Below the pieces are notes generated by a model. The model did no database searches. It saw only the letters and a program-made list of their open reading frames with translations, and had not been told where the DNA came from. From Agarophyton chilense (lineage: Eukaryota > Rhodophyta > Florideophyceae > Gracilariales > Gracilariaceae): 64,000 bases of DNA. The first letter of the stretch is position 1, and each line of letters begins with the position of its first letter. Where the stretch lies: the NCBI GenBank assembly GCA_030374765.1, contig JARGXX010000138.1, positions 1,426,001 to 1,490,000 of the forward strand, written 5' to 3'. Positions 10,970 through 21,130 of the stretch are shown here, one piece after another. Position numbers and translations under genes: made by a program.

Positions 10970-11290
10970 CTGTGGCAATGTAACAGTAAAAGGTTTGGCC
11001 GTGCTCATGTTGGAGGCTCTGATGATCATGTCAGTGAGCACGTGTTGTTGAAGAGCAATGGTGCCAACTTCTTCCTTCATAGAATCTTTTAGGTAAAAAT
11101 CGGTTGTTTATAGGTCAAATGTAATGATGCGCGAAAGGCGTAGAGCAAATGCGGGCAAAAGCACTGATTTTTCAAGAGGGTGCTTCTTCGGTTTTTTTCG
11201 CTTGTCCGTGTCGCGTTTGCTGGCCGAGGTGGAGGGCACAATGGATCGGGATCTCTTTTCGCATTCTATTCTCTAGTCTAACTTAGTAGC
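10970..11290 (-). pseudogene. Possible decayed host-gene fragment
   Basis: The minus strand reads a lysine-rich stretch (KRDTDKRKKPKKHPLEKS, near 11215) and then LPAFALRLSRIITFDL, a stop, and KDSMKEEVGTIALQQHVLTD followed by MIIRASNMSTAKP down to about 10985. The amphipathic helix pattern is protein-like and reminiscent of a histone-fold or other nuclear protein, but I cannot name it. One in-frame TAA and the absence of a start argue for a pseudogene. Confidence 0.3.
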
Positions 11291-11597
11291 CGTTATGGCC
11301 ACTTGCAAGAATGTTAAGATATTTTCAATCCGTGAAACCCTACTCTTGGTTTTGACGAAAAGAAGGTATTTCTGCTTGACTCTTAGATTAGATATCTAGC
11401 ATGGAGTAGCTAAGTCTGTAACGCAATGACTAGTAGGTCAGCATACTGGTCTCAACCTGAGGTAGCGTGGTAGAGCGGGTCCTAAGGTCCTTAGCCTTGA
11501 CGGCGGCACTCCCAGAGTACTTGGTGCAATAGGCGAGCATTTATTGCGTATTCCTACAGGGCAAACCTACGGAAACGATGTTTTGAAGACCCATTGG

Positions 11598-11860
11598 TGG
11601 AACTAATGTACCAAAGGAGGAAATTTAGTATCCTAACGGTGCCCAACTGATTCTAAGGGAGAAGCGTCACTCGAGCCAAGTAAATATCAATTGCGAGGCG
11701 CTGGGATCTCCCTTGCACTGTAAAGCTATTCTATTACACTTAATAGAATAAACTAATTATCTTTGAATGCCCAGCTGAGGTCGGCCAGTCCACGTGGCGT
11801 CTGTAAGATACCTCAGGACCTGGCGGCTTACAAAACTCAACCGAAATCATTGTTCCTTCA
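11598..11860 (-). repeat. Isolated LTR of the gypsy D family
   Basis: This 263-bp stretch begins TGGAACTAATGTACC and ends TCCTTCA. It matches 34681-34942, the LTR of gypsy D, along its whole length with many substitutions and a few small gaps. The match continues a dozen bases to the left (TGAAGACC), covering the priming-site region, but then ends, so it is an LTR plus leader fragment rather than a clean solo LTR. The orientation follows gypsy D. Confidence 0.82.
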
Positions 11861-13136
11861 CATATCTCCCTCCTTAGGATTGCACCGTCATGTAAAAGTT
11901 CAAATTGCCCCACATCTTCCGGGGGGTTTGCCCATAATTGGACCTAGAGGTGAATCTCCAATATTGCTTTCAGTGTCAAAACCTCGTGATCATCACCATT
12001 TTAATAGCATGGACACGAGCAGTTCCGTGTCCGACATTTCAGCGTCCCATGACCAATCCGGGGGACGTGAGTGCTTGATTTGCTCTCGTTTCATTGGGCG
12101 CGGCGGGGCGTCGCATCGCCACCATCCTCGGAGGTATGAGTGCGTATGAGATGACCTTAGGCGCCAGGTTGGCTATTAAATCACCTAAGGTACTGTACGC
12201 GCAGAGGGAGGGGTCATCGCCGCTTTCTCTATTCCCCGCTATTGCTTTGGCGACCCTACGCGAGTCGTCCGCCGTGAACCACGGTGCGCGATTCATCCAT
12301 ACGGGTTCACATCGTTCATCACGCTTCCGGATATCATGATCCGATTACTAGGGAACCTGGGCATCCAGAATATCCTCCGTGGGACCCAGTTCGCCGTTGA
12401 GGAGGCGGAGCTTTTGGATCATGTCCTATACGTGCAGTGGAGCAGGACTCTCGGGTTCTTTTTGGTATGATCACGATACCGACTCGTTCACGCCGATTCC
12501 GCTACATCCGCAGGGTCGGGATGACACGTCTGTGTTCTCGGAATACTAGTTTTGTGTGCTAGAAAGCTGTGTTGGAGCACAAACTTCTGAAAATTTTTAG
12601 TGGAATTGCAGTTCGCGCCAGTTTACATCAGTTGCACTGTAGAAATTTTATTTTTTTTGGATATGTCGTTTCCACACCCCCTAGAACCAACAGTACTAGT
12701 CGCAGTTTGATGATAGTTTAGTATTCCATTCCTTTTCTCACTAGTTTTACATTCACCAACGTCACCAGCATCATCGGTCCACAACCAATTTTTTTTGTCA
12801 AAACATATTTACTTACTCAACTGCCTTCCGCCAGCTGATGAAGCGCCTCAGAAACGTATTCGGCGTGATCGTAAAGACTGGGGGTGCGTCTCGTGAAACA
12901 GGGGGTGCAACAAGACTTCGGTTAATGACGTTTGGGTGTGCGCCATGTCAGGATGGGCAGTAATAGCAATCTGCACGTTGTCGATCTACATCAAAAGGAT
13001 GGCAGATATTGCATCATCCTATTTCTCCAGACCTACCACCATGTTGGTGAACTGGAGCTTCTGCGATACAAACCGGGGAAACGGTCCTGAATTCACAAAG
13101 AAGTATTTGCTGACATTATGGCCGTCGGTGGAGAAA
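11861..13136. other. Unassigned sequence between LTR fragment and copia-1
   Basis: Short open frames occur on both strands (for example 12296-12039 on minus and 12936-13157 on plus). None has recognisable motifs or a convincing length. A run at about 12300-12550 shows protein-like spacing on plus (SFTPIPLHPQGRDDTSVFSEY), but no family could be assigned. Confidence 0.3.
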
Positions 13137-13141
13137 GTAAG

Positions 13142-13427
13142 TATTGGTGATGTTTGACCAACACGAGTATTCTGAGTCATAAGATTTGAATGGTTGTGAC
13201 TTTGCCAGATTCATATCACGTGAATGGTTGCCATGCAGTTTCTATTTTATATGTTGTTTGTAATGTATGTACTTTTGTCTAACCTCAGCTTTGAGGACTA
13301 TATAAGTCTACTCTGTAGGTAGCTGCTTGTAAATTGAAGTCAGGACTTGCGCCTGAGTTACATTGACTTTCTGTGTTCAGCCTCAGTTCTTTGAAGTTTC
13401 TCCTGTGTGTCACACTAACCATTGTTA
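13142..13427 (+). repeat. copia-1 5' LTR
   Basis: The LTR begins TATTGGTGATG and ends CCATTGTTA, bounded by the GTAAG duplication and the priming site. The ends are therefore not the usual TG...CA. A TATA box (GACTATATAAGTC) near 13298 would start transcription about 30 bp downstream, close to 13330. Confidence 0.9.
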
Positions 13428-13440
13428 GTTATGGGCCCAG
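13428..13440 (+). promoter_or_regulatory. copia-1 primer-binding site overlapping the gag start codon
   Basis: GTTATGGGCCCAG follows the LTR immediately. The core GTTATGGGCCCA is shared with copia-2. The ATG at 13431 inside it is the first ATG of the long gag frame, so priming and translation start share the same bases. The match to an initiator tRNA-Met anticodon arm is inferred from the known copia mechanism. Confidence 0.65.
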
Positions 13441-15548
13441 TCCCTACTAATTCGCTCCCAACCCGCCCACGGTTTGCTTGGGACTCGAAAAGTCCACCGT
13501 GGATAGACGGCAAAAGAAACCAAGAAAGGTTTAAGACCGCCGTGTATGATTGGAAAGAATACCATGATTCTCTCCCAGACACCAGCTCAAACAAGCTTCC
13601 CCCTCAAATTCAAGCTATTGTGCTCAAGTCACAGCTTTATGGTCAAGCTGCGGACCTTATTGCTGAACTGACGAACGAGCAGCTGAAGAGCGAAGATGGT
13701 GTCAAATTGATCGTTGATGCAGTTTATCAACGTGACTTTTTATCAGTTATTAGTGAAGCATTTGATGGATTTAACTCTCTATTGAATACCCGTCGCTCAC
13801 AGAATGAGTCGTTGAAGACCTTCAAAACCCGTTTTTCTGCCGCAGTTACGAAATTCAACTCTTTGTCAAGTACTACCAGACTTCCTCAATGCATAACTGC
13901 CTTAATGCTTTTGAGCAACGCAAGCATCGAACACTCTCAACGAATCTCTGCATTGGCAGCTGCTGCTCCTCATGGAACTGTGTTCTCGGACCAATCTTCC
14001 AATGATGATTACCTAATAGCGGTGACGTACAAGCAACTTGCTTCTGTCGTGAAACAGTGTGAGAAGGCCTCGACTACCACTTCTAGTGCGGCACTATCTG
14101 CCAGTTCTGCAAGTACTACGACTCACTCCAGACGTGGCCGTAGTAGTGGTTTTCGTCGTCCTTCAAATGCTGCACTGAAACGTCATCCTTGTCACACCTG
14201 TAATAAATTTGGACACTGGAAGGACAGCCACAACCCTGATGGTTCTTTGAAACCTGGAGTGAAGTGTTATGATACTGCTGCTGAGTTTAGTTCGTCAATT
14301 GGATCTGGTGACGGCTCATCAAGATCCGGTAATAACAATGCAAACGGCAAAGGAAAGACTGTTTCTTTTAATATGGCCGTGTTTTCAAGCAACAACTGTT
14401 CGACAAATGAGACTAATGGATCATGTGACTCTCTTGACGACGAGGCTATTGGGCCACTCGTAGATGACGGTGCCCCGTACTCTGCCATTGGCAATGTTGA
14501 GCTTCGTCTGTTGTCAGTTCACATTGGACATGATGTCGGATCTGAGATGGAACCTATTCCGGTGTCACTTAACGGGCACACGCACTGGCAGTACGGCATC
14601 GGTGACCATTCTAGTGCTCCTCGTTCTATTCTTGGATCTGTTGTGATTCCTGCTGTATCTGACAGCGGACGAAAAGTGCTCATTCGCCATCTCGTACTGG
14701 ATGGCTCTAGTCAATGGGTCATCGGGAAGAATGTAACGAAGCAATCAAACATTCTCCATATCACCTGCAATGCTTTGCAGTTTCATGCTGATGGCATGAC
14801 TGACCAATTTACAATGATCAACCAAGGCTTCTTGAGTTACCTCCCTATGTCAAGCTTCTGTAATGAGACATGTAACATATCCGCTCTCTCCTGCCTCAAT
14901 GGCAACCTGTCGAAAGACCGACAATGGAGTCAAGTCAAGGCCATTGTGGACAAAGTGCATAAGCATGTCTGCGGTCATGCTAACCTGACTGATATGAAAA
15001 TACTCTTGGAACGTAACGGACTATGGAGCGATGCTGTGTCAGACTATGTTTCACAGATGATGCAGAACTGTGTCTCATGTCGCGCGACTGCCCCGCCACA
15101 ACCTAACCGGAAGGTGTCCATATCATCCATGTCGCGTGAATATAATGACATCGTCTGCCTTGACCATTTCTACCTCGAGTCTGTCTGTTTGTTTCACTGT
15201 ATGGACGTCGCAACAAGGTTTTCTGCTGCATTTATAGTCAGTTCTACCTCTCGGAATCAGGCAGTAATTGGCTTTGAAGCCTGTTGGACTTCACATTTCT
15301 GGCTACCTGCCTCCGTACAGGGCGATGATGCCTTCGGGAAGGGCGAATTTCGTAAGTTCCTCGATGAACACAACATCTCATTTCGTCCCGTACCTCCACG
15401 TCAACACAGTAAGAACCCTCTCGAGAGCAAGCATGGCGTAATACGCAGCATTTTTCTTAAGCTCTGCACAGCTGAACCTCAAAATCTCCGGAACTTCAAG
15501 CTCTGCGTGCTGTTTCTATTTCTAATGATCTATACGGAAACGATGTGA
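13431..15548 (+). CDS. copia-1 gag, protease and integrase
   Basis: About 705 codons from the ATG in the priming site. The gag capsid region covers residues 1-240. A nucleocapsid knuckle, CHTCNKFGHWKDSH, lies near 254-267; it is a CCHH variant of the usual CCHC. A protease-like turn, VDDGAPYSAIG, is near 344, and a second, LVLDGSSQWVIG, near 425. The pre-integrase zinc finger (HKHVCGH ... CVSC) spans about 509-549. The integrase core has acidic residues in VCLDHFYLE (about 577), QGDDAFGKG (about 631) and PLESKHG (about 664). The frame ends after a one-base shift: the correct continuation (ELQALRAVSISNDLYGND) is read in the frame of the downstream segment. The shift could be a mutation; recent insertion makes a single disabling change plausible. 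Confidence 0.9.
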   Translation: MGPVPTNSLPTRPRFAWDSKSPPWIDGKRNQERFKTAVYDWKEYHDSLPDTSSNKLPPQIQAIVLKSQLYGQAADLIAELTNEQLKSEDGVKLIVDAVYQRDFLSVISEAFDGFNSLLNTRRSQNESLKTFKTRFSAAVTKFNSLSSTTRLPQCITALMLLSNASIEHSQRISALAAAAPHGTVFSDQSSNDDYLIAVTYKQLASVVKQCEKASTTTSSAALSASSASTTTHSRRGRSSGFRRPSNAALKRHPCHTCNKFGHWKDSHNPDGSLKPGVKCYDTAAEFSSSIGSGDGSSRSGNNNANGKGKTVSFNMAVFSSNNCSTNETNGSCDSLDDEAIGPLVDDGAPYSAIGNVELRLLSVHIGHDVGSEMEPIPVSLNGHTHWQYGIGDHSSAPRSILGSVVIPAVSDSGRKVLIRHLVLDGSSQWVIGKNVTKQSNILHITCNALQFHADGMTDQFTMINQGFLSYLPMSSFCNETCNISALSCLNGNLSKDRQWSQVKAIVDKVHKHVCGHANLTDMKILLERNGLWSDAVSDYVSQMMQNCVSCRATAPPQPNRKVSISSMSREYNDIVCLDHFYLESVCLFHCMDVATRFSAAFIVSSTSRNQAVIGFEACWTSHFWLPASVQGDDAFGKGEFRKFLDEHNISFRPVPPRQHSKNPLESKHGVIRSIFLKLCTAEPQNLRNFKLCVLFLFLMIYTETM

Positions 15549-15610
15549 TGTCGTAATTTGAGCTTGCCAAAGGTTTTACGAAGCCCCTGACCGATGGACC
15601 TATCTGTTCA

Positions 15611-17923
15611 ATGCCCAATGAAGTCGTAGATGCACACAATAGACTTCAAGCGAAGCGCAAATTGGCGCTCATACTGAAGTCCAAGTCTACAATCGAACCT
15701 CAAGTCGCAACTGGCGATATGATTGAGATCTACTCTAGCACTGGGATGGGAAAGAAAGGAAAATGGTCTACACCCAAGATTGTGTTGGCTGTTGATTTAA
15801 GTGCTCGTACTGTTCTCATACCCGCGAAAGGAGGAAAACGTGCTACTGTTGCATTCGAAGACATCCGCATAGCACTACCTGAAGAGTCTTTTGCAAGCAC
15901 TGTGCAATCGGCAATTGATGCTGTCGATGATGCCATTGATGATATGTCTCCTTCCACAAAGAAGGATGATGCGAAAAAAGTTGACAATGGCAATGCTTCC
16001 TCAGGACGGTCGAGTGCGACTCATGAAGATGCAGACTTTTCTGATGAGCATACCAATGCCAATCCTCATGAGAACCCAGATGCATGTTCACTTAATCGTA
16101 GTGATCGCGTGATGGTGTACTGGCCAGATGATAATGTGCACTACAGTGGAACTGTGAAGACGATGCATCGTGACGGCTGTGTTACTGTCCTTTATGATGA
16201 TGGTGACAAAGAACGCCTCAACCTAGACGACGAAAAATGGCAGTATGAAGGTACACATGTTACTGCAAATTCATCCTCTGTCACTAACATAGACCAAGAA
16301 CCCACTGAGCTGCAACGAATGCTGGATCACTTTGGGAACAAAACCTTTATGCGACACCAAGCACAAAGATTTGAACAGTTTCCGCTTGTGAAATCGTATA
16401 GGATCGAAGAGGAGACTTTTCTGAAGACTGTCCGTCCCGTTCCTAGCAGTGACGTGCCGCACGGCGCAAATGTTATCAACAGTCACGTTTTATACAAGGT
16501 CAAACAGAACGATGACTCTACTCTCAAACTGAAGGCACGGATTGCACCACATGGAAATGAAGATGACTTGAAGAACGTACTTACATCTGATTGTACGACA
16601 TGTCCACCAACTGGTCTCCGCATTGTTGAGTCTATCGCATCTTTGTTTGGCTGGAAGCTTTACAAAGCAGACGTTAAAGCGGCTTTTTTGCAGACTGGCA
16701 CTGCTAGTCGTGATGTGTATGTGAAGCCACCCAAGGAAAGTCGAATGAGGTCTACGCACCTTTGGCTATTACTAACTGCTGCGTATGGCTTAGTCAATGC
16801 TAACGCAAAATGGCAAGTGCAGTCTGATAAGGGCTTCTTTGATCTCGGATTGACCCAATGTCAACAAGTTCCGCAACTGTTCTACAAGATTGAAGACGGG
16901 AAGTTGGTGCTCATTTTAGCTAAGATTGTTGATGATATCAAAGCTGCTGGTATTGGGGAATGTGCTAAGCTCTTTGTTGAGAGATTTAATGAATCGTTCA
17001 AGCTTGGCACTGTTTCAAATGGACCCGGTCGACTGAGATTCTTCGGCATCAACACAGTCCAGGAGGACGATCTTACCGTTTCAACCAATGCTGATGACAA
17101 GCTAAACGCCTTAACCGAATACCCCTTATCTCGTACTCGTCGTGAGGAGTTTGACCAACCACTCAATGAAATTGAGAAGTCTTACTTTGCTTCTACCAAT
17201 AGCTCACTGGGCTGGATAGGCACGGCTGCTTCCCCGTTCTGTTCTTTCTATGCGTCATATCTGCAGCAGAGATCACCGGAAAGCAGAGTTTGTCATCTGA
17301 TAGAGCAACAAAATATTGCTCGCAAGCTCAACAAGCTTGGTACTAGGATCAACTACCCCCGCCCAATGGATAATGCGCAGTATGAGCTCTCAGTACTGGT
17401 CTTTGCTGATGCGTCCAAAAGAGATGAGAATGGTCAACTAGGTGTGCTTACCGGCCTCCTTGTTGGCGAGTTGGCAAACAACTCTATATACCACCCAATA
17501 TCTTGGATCTCTCACAAATCAAAGAGACCAGTGAAGAGTGTGCCTGCAGCAGAGATACTTGCCTCAGCTGAGGCTATTGATGAGGCCAAATGTATAGCGC
17601 ATGCCTATTCTGAGGTGCTCAACGTAGATGTACATGTTCACCTGTGTGTGGACTCAAAAGATTTGTTTACGTCCCTATCTACGCAACGGAACTCTGTAGA
17701 TCGTTCAATTCGTGGAGATGTCGCGTCTATCAGATTTGAGTTTCAAGTCGGAAACGTTAATAAGATCACTTGGATCCCTGGCAAAATCAACCTGTCCGAT
17801 GCGCTAACGAAAAAGGATAGCCCTTTAACTGATGCCTTACAGCTTACTCTTTACAATGGTCGACTCAACATTGCGTTTGAAGACATGGCCGAGACCAAGT
17901 CTACAAAAAAGAACTACGGCTGA
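15611..17923 (+). CDS. copia-1 Tudor-like module, reverse transcriptase and RNase H
   Basis: About 770 codons from a nominal ATG. The true polyprotein frame extends leftwards to about 15500 across a TAA. After the integrase C terminus there is an acidic linker, then a compact module at residues about 163-212 reading RVMVYWPDDNVHYSGTV and VLYDDGDKERLNL, which resembles a Tudor domain. RT follows: YKADVKAAFLQT near 350 and the catalytic loop KIVDDIKAAG near 437 (IVDD instead of YVDD). RNase H starts VLVFADASKRDENG near 596 and closes with the copia signature WIPGKINLSDALTK near 720. The stop is followed by a purine tract, AAGAGAGAAAGGAG (17924-17937), that serves as the polypurine primer before the LTR. 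Confidence 0.9.
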   Translation: MPNEVVDAHNRLQAKRKLALILKSKSTIEPQVATGDMIEIYSSTGMGKKGKWSTPKIVLAVDLSARTVLIPAKGGKRATVAFEDIRIALPEESFASTVQSAIDAVDDAIDDMSPSTKKDDAKKVDNGNASSGRSSATHEDADFSDEHTNANPHENPDACSLNRSDRVMVYWPDDNVHYSGTVKTMHRDGCVTVLYDDGDKERLNLDDEKWQYEGTHVTANSSSVTNIDQEPTELQRMLDHFGNKTFMRHQAQRFEQFPLVKSYRIEEETFLKTVRPVPSSDVPHGANVINSHVLYKVKQNDDSTLKLKARIAPHGNEDDLKNVLTSDCTTCPPTGLRIVESIASLFGWKLYKADVKAAFLQTGTASRDVYVKPPKESRMRSTHLWLLLTAAYGLVNANAKWQVQSDKGFFDLGLTQCQQVPQLFYKIEDGKLVLILAKIVDDIKAAGIGECAKLFVERFNESFKLGTVSNGPGRLRFFGINTVQEDDLTVSTNADDKLNALTEYPLSRTRREEFDQPLNEIEKSYFASTNSSLGWIGTAASPFCSFYASYLQQRSPESRVCHLIEQQNIARKLNKLGTRINYPRPMDNAQYELSVLVFADASKRDENGQLGVLTGLLVGELANNSIYHPISWISHKSKRPVKSVPAAEILASAEAIDEAKCIAHAYSEVLNVDVHVHLCVDSKDLFTSLSTQRNSVDRSIRGDVASIRFEFQVGNVNKITWIPGKINLSDALTKKDSPLTDALQLTLYNGRLNIAFEDMAETKSTKKNYG

Positions 17924-17937
17924 AAGAGAGAAAGGAG

Positions 17938-18223
17938 TATTGATGATGTTTGACCAACACGGATATTCTGAGTCATAAGATTTGAATGGTTGTGACTTTG
18001 CCAGATTCATATCATGTGAATGGTTGCCATGCAGTTTCTATTTTATATGTTGTTTGTAATGTATGTTCTTTTGTCTAACCTCAGCTTTGAGGACTATATA
18101 AGTCTACTCTGTAGGTAGCTGCTTGTAAATTGAAGTCAGGACTTGCGCCTGAGTTACATTGACTTTCTGTGTTCAGCCTCAGTTCTTTGAAGTTTCTCCT
18201 GTGTGTCACACTAACCATTGTTA
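17938..18223 (+). repeat. copia-1 3' LTR
   Basis: This has the same length as the 5' LTR (286 bp), starting TATTGATGATG after the polypurine tract and ending CATTGTTA before GTAAG. About five substitutions separate the two LTRs, so the insertion is recent relative to the other elements here. Confidence 0.92.
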
Positions 18224-18228
18224 GTAAG

Positions 18229-19060
18229 AGCCAGATACAGGAGTTAACTATTCGCATCTTCTATTTTTTTGCGTGATTGAGAAATGCAAGCGAGAAATAA
18301 ATTAGGTGAGGTGGATGTGGTTTTCGCAGCATCGATTTTCGGAGATGACGTGAACTGGTATGCTTGCCGTTCCCCTGATCAACGCTAACGGCATCGAAAA
18401 GGATTGGAAATTTCCAATGAAGCATGGTGAGCAAACAGTTGGTAGGCAAGCGTGTGAGTGATGAAGACCTAAACGGCAGCATGATATGACAGCAAGCCAT
18501 TGAGAGAGAAGGTCGAACGGAAACGCTTGCTCCTCACTTTTGAAATCACAATAGTATGTCACCATTCGATGTTAAGGAAGAGGTTGAGGTCACGTTAGAA
18601 GAAACGCAGCGTGCGGTTGGATAAATTCGCTGTAGTTTTTGCACAAGTACCAAAGAAGATGCAACGAACGTACAAGCTAACTCCCCTTGATGTGGCACTG
18701 GTGTGTGCATACGGGACAGAAAGGGGCGCACGAAGAAGGGTTGAGCTAACGCGAAATTGGAAAAGTGGATGATGGAAGTGTGCATGGCACACGTAGTGCC
18801 TTTGTGCCATGCACGCCCAAAAGAACGCACGCGCGTGCAGCCGTTTCAAAAGTGGACCGATGCCCAACATCACTGTGTATGCCCACGGTTCTCTGCAAAA
18901 GTCCAAAACAACTGGCAGCCACGACGCCTCTACTCTTCACGCGCTTCCCGAAGGTCCAGCCTCTTCGCCGCTCTCATCATACCTTCTTCACCCACGGTTG
19001 CCATCCCCCTTCCCGCCCTAGCGCTTACAACCCGTTAGCGCGCGCGCCACAAACCGCGCT
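18229..19060. other. Unassigned flank between copia-1 and the PI4-kinase fragment
   Basis: Overlapping open frames occur on both strands, of which the longest on plus (18765-19343) runs into the kinase fragment in the wrong frame. No domain was recognised before about 19215. The region could be 5' sequence of the decayed kinase gene. Confidence 0.3.
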
Positions 19061-19214
19061 CGACATGTGGTCCGACATTCCGCACAAGGATGAATTTGAT
19101 GACCGCTCCCTGCGACATTCCTTGTCCTCAGATGGCGCTGATTCACTCCCGTATGCTGACCAATTTCTGGCCGAGGGCAACTCCGCTGCCACGGAACAGC
19201 ACCAGGATGGCTCG

Positions 19215-19901
19215 CTTTGCGCACCAAGATCGGCGCTTTCCAGGTGTACGTGGAGAATGTTGGCGATGCAGATGAATATGGACTGGGTGTCTATTGCCGC
19301 GACCAAGTTCATTGCATCGCTGTGCTTGACGTTCGTACACTAAACCACGGTCGCCATGGAGGCAACGTGCTTGTAACACGATCGAGGTCGCTGGACAGGC
19401 GCTACGAAGTCGTGCCCATTGACCATGGCTACATTTTGCCGGATGTGTTGCAGTCTGTGCCGTGGCCCATTTAGATGGATTGGCTGATGATTCGTGGGCC
19501 GCTCTCCGACAGTGTCAAGGCCTACATTGAGTTTCTTGACGCAGAGTCGGAGTTTGGCATCTTGCAGGATGAGCTTGATGGAAAGGTCAGGTCTGGATCC
19601 CTGCGCGCTCTCAAGGTGGCTACCATGCTGCTTTGAAGGATGCAGCGACCGGGCTCACGCTTTACGACATTGGGCTCTTAATGTACAGTCACCGCGGCGA
19701 TCCTCATTCCAAGTCGGAGCTGGAGAAAACATGATCGAGGCCGAGAAGGCCGGCAGTGCTAGGGAGCACCATATTGCTGAGGAAGAGTATGAGAACAGAA
19801 AGAAGAGTGAAGCACTACACAGGCGTCACCAGAGCATGAATGCAATGCACATTCATGACTCTTACATAGAGGATTACATTGTCAAGTATGGTCTAAGCTA
19901 G
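19215..19901 (+). pseudogene. Phosphatidylinositol 4-kinase (plant gamma-type) pseudogene fragment
   Basis: The plus strand reads KIGAFQVYVENVGDADEYGL, then HCIAVLDVRTLNHGRHGGNV and YEVVPIDHGYILPD. This is the catalytic loop region of the PI3/4-kinase fold as found in PI4K gamma-type enzymes (usually LD.R..N.DR..GN), which phosphorylate phosphatidylinositol at membranes. The normal catalytic Asp-Arg is altered to Gly-Arg (NHGRHGGN). An in-frame TAG follows VPWPI, where a Trp-rich segment (WMDWLMIRGPLS) is expected. Frameshifts occur at about 19630 and 19730, with similarity resuming as TGLTLYDIGLLMYSH and ending SYIEDYIVKYGLS. The N-terminal ATP-binding half is not seen. Family identity is good; function is lost. 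Confidence 0.82.
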
Positions 19902-20423
19902 AATCCAAGTCTGCAATAAATCCAGAACGCAGTGGGGTATCTCCAAAGATTGCTTGAAGCAAATGTTCGACCTCTATTCGACTGATCTACCCGCTATACT
20001 TTCCAGCTCGAAACGATTTGAATATGTCTTCCATACGAGCGTTAAGAATTTTGCAGTTGGTTTTTAGCTTCTGCATTGTCACATCTTCCCTCAAATTTTA
20101 AGGGAAAAGTTAATTATCCACACCCATTCACTCCGTAGTTTTCTATCACGTGATTTGCGATGCCGTGCTTATCGTTTCGAGAAAGTACAAAGCGAGTAGA
20201 CGAAGCCCTACTTCGCATCGGCTTTAATTACCGCTCAGCGGTAATATTTCTTCATTGACACCAAACACTTTGAGTGAGGCGGTGCTTACCCAATTATTAT
20301 CATATAGCAGCCACTCATTTGGTGATCTGGATATCGATTTCCGATTCCAAAATTAGGTAGCTTTTGAAGCTTTTGTTCTGTTCGCCTTGGTAGTCTGCAT
20401 CACGAGACTTCTCCGAAAAACCG

Positions 20424-20855
20424 TTGTGCGCGTTTCATGAGACTGTGTTAGTGTTCGAAATTACAGTTTTGGAATCAGAGTTTTTAAATGCTAACGCGAT
20501 ACGCGATGTACAAACTTCGCGAAGGTGGACTTCTGATAGCCGTGACGATACTGTTGTATCTAATGCGCAGAGCTCATCGACAAATATCATATCTTCATAT
20601 GTGCCAGAACTTATTACCTCACTTCGTTACGAAAAAGCCCGGCCAAATTTGCTAGCCTTCAATCTTTCACAGTGCACTTATGCCCCCCACACTGACAGCC
20701 TGGTGAGAAAAATGCCTGGTAATGGTGTATTCTTCGCAACATTCATCCGGTGGCAGGCGCTTTTCGCACATCCGTTGATGTTCAGTGGAGTTGGGCGCAT
20801 TATCGTTCGCTTCATAATGATGAAGCGTTCAAAAACTGAGCGTCAGCAACACTAG
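20424..20855 (+). CDS. Unrecognised 143-codon reading frame
   Basis: The frame starts MCAFHETVLVFEITVLESEF and ends MMKRSKTERQQH. It contains a Ser/Thr-rich middle and a weakly hydrophobic stretch near residues 110-130. No motif was recognised and no start context supports it. The flanking 19902-20423 stretch holds nothing I can assign. It may be a chance frame. Confidence 0.2.
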   Translation: MCAFHETVLVFEITVLESEFLNANAIRDVQTSRRWTSDSRDDTVVSNAQSSSTNIISSYVPELITSLRYEKARPNLLAFNLSQCTYAPHTDSLVRKMPGNGVFFATFIRWQALFAHPLMFSGVGRIIVRFIMMKRSKTERQQH

Positions 20856-20885
20856 GTTCGCCTTGGAGGTAGTGTGTTCAAAATT

Positions 20886-21130
20886 CTTTTGCTATTCTGG
20901 ACATGCGATGCTCATCCTGTTTCTCTCTCTCTCTAATTGAAGTGATTCTTTTCTTTGGCTTCAGTCGGTCGCAAACAGAAGAATCTGGCATGGAATTCAT
21001 TAAAAGCAGTGTGAACGTGACTCGCCACGTCCTTTCCGTTATGCTCGTGATGAGCTTCCCTCCAATTATCAAACCACTCCAACCAGAATTCTGTGATTAT
21101 GGCAGGTCCATTCGGCTGTATTTCCTTTAA
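20886..21130 (-). pseudogene. Possible GH35 beta-galactosidase fragment
   Basis: The minus strand reads NGPAIITEFWLEWFDNWREA followed by HHEHNGKDVASHV. Glycoside hydrolase family 35 enzymes carry a closely similar stretch around the catalytic nucleophile region (P.I.TEFW.GWFD.WGE.H). The rest of the enzyme is absent on either side: the frame is hydrophobic upstream and ends after FCLRPTEAKEKNHFN. If correct, it is a short decayed fragment of a cell-wall or storage glycan enzyme. The call rests on one motif. Confidence 0.45.

Larger units (their letters stand above)
13142..18223 (+). mobile_element. Ty1/copia retrotransposon (copia-1), young, near complete
   Basis: Two 286-bp LTRs (13142-13427 and 17938-18223) differ at about five positions by eye. 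They flank a gag-pol region on the plus strand. GTAAG occurs directly before the left LTR (13137-13141) and directly after the right LTR (18224-18228) and is the target duplication. The domain order is gag, protease, pre-integrase, integrase, a Tudor-like module, RT and RNase H, which is copia order. Pol is broken by a frameshift near 15480-15510 and a TAA at about 15557. Confidence 0.95.

Noticed and set aside
11466-11530. tRNA-like stretch TGGTAGAGCGG matching an A-box
   Set aside because: No B-box (GGTTCGANTCC) at a workable distance and no cloverleaf stems could be formed.
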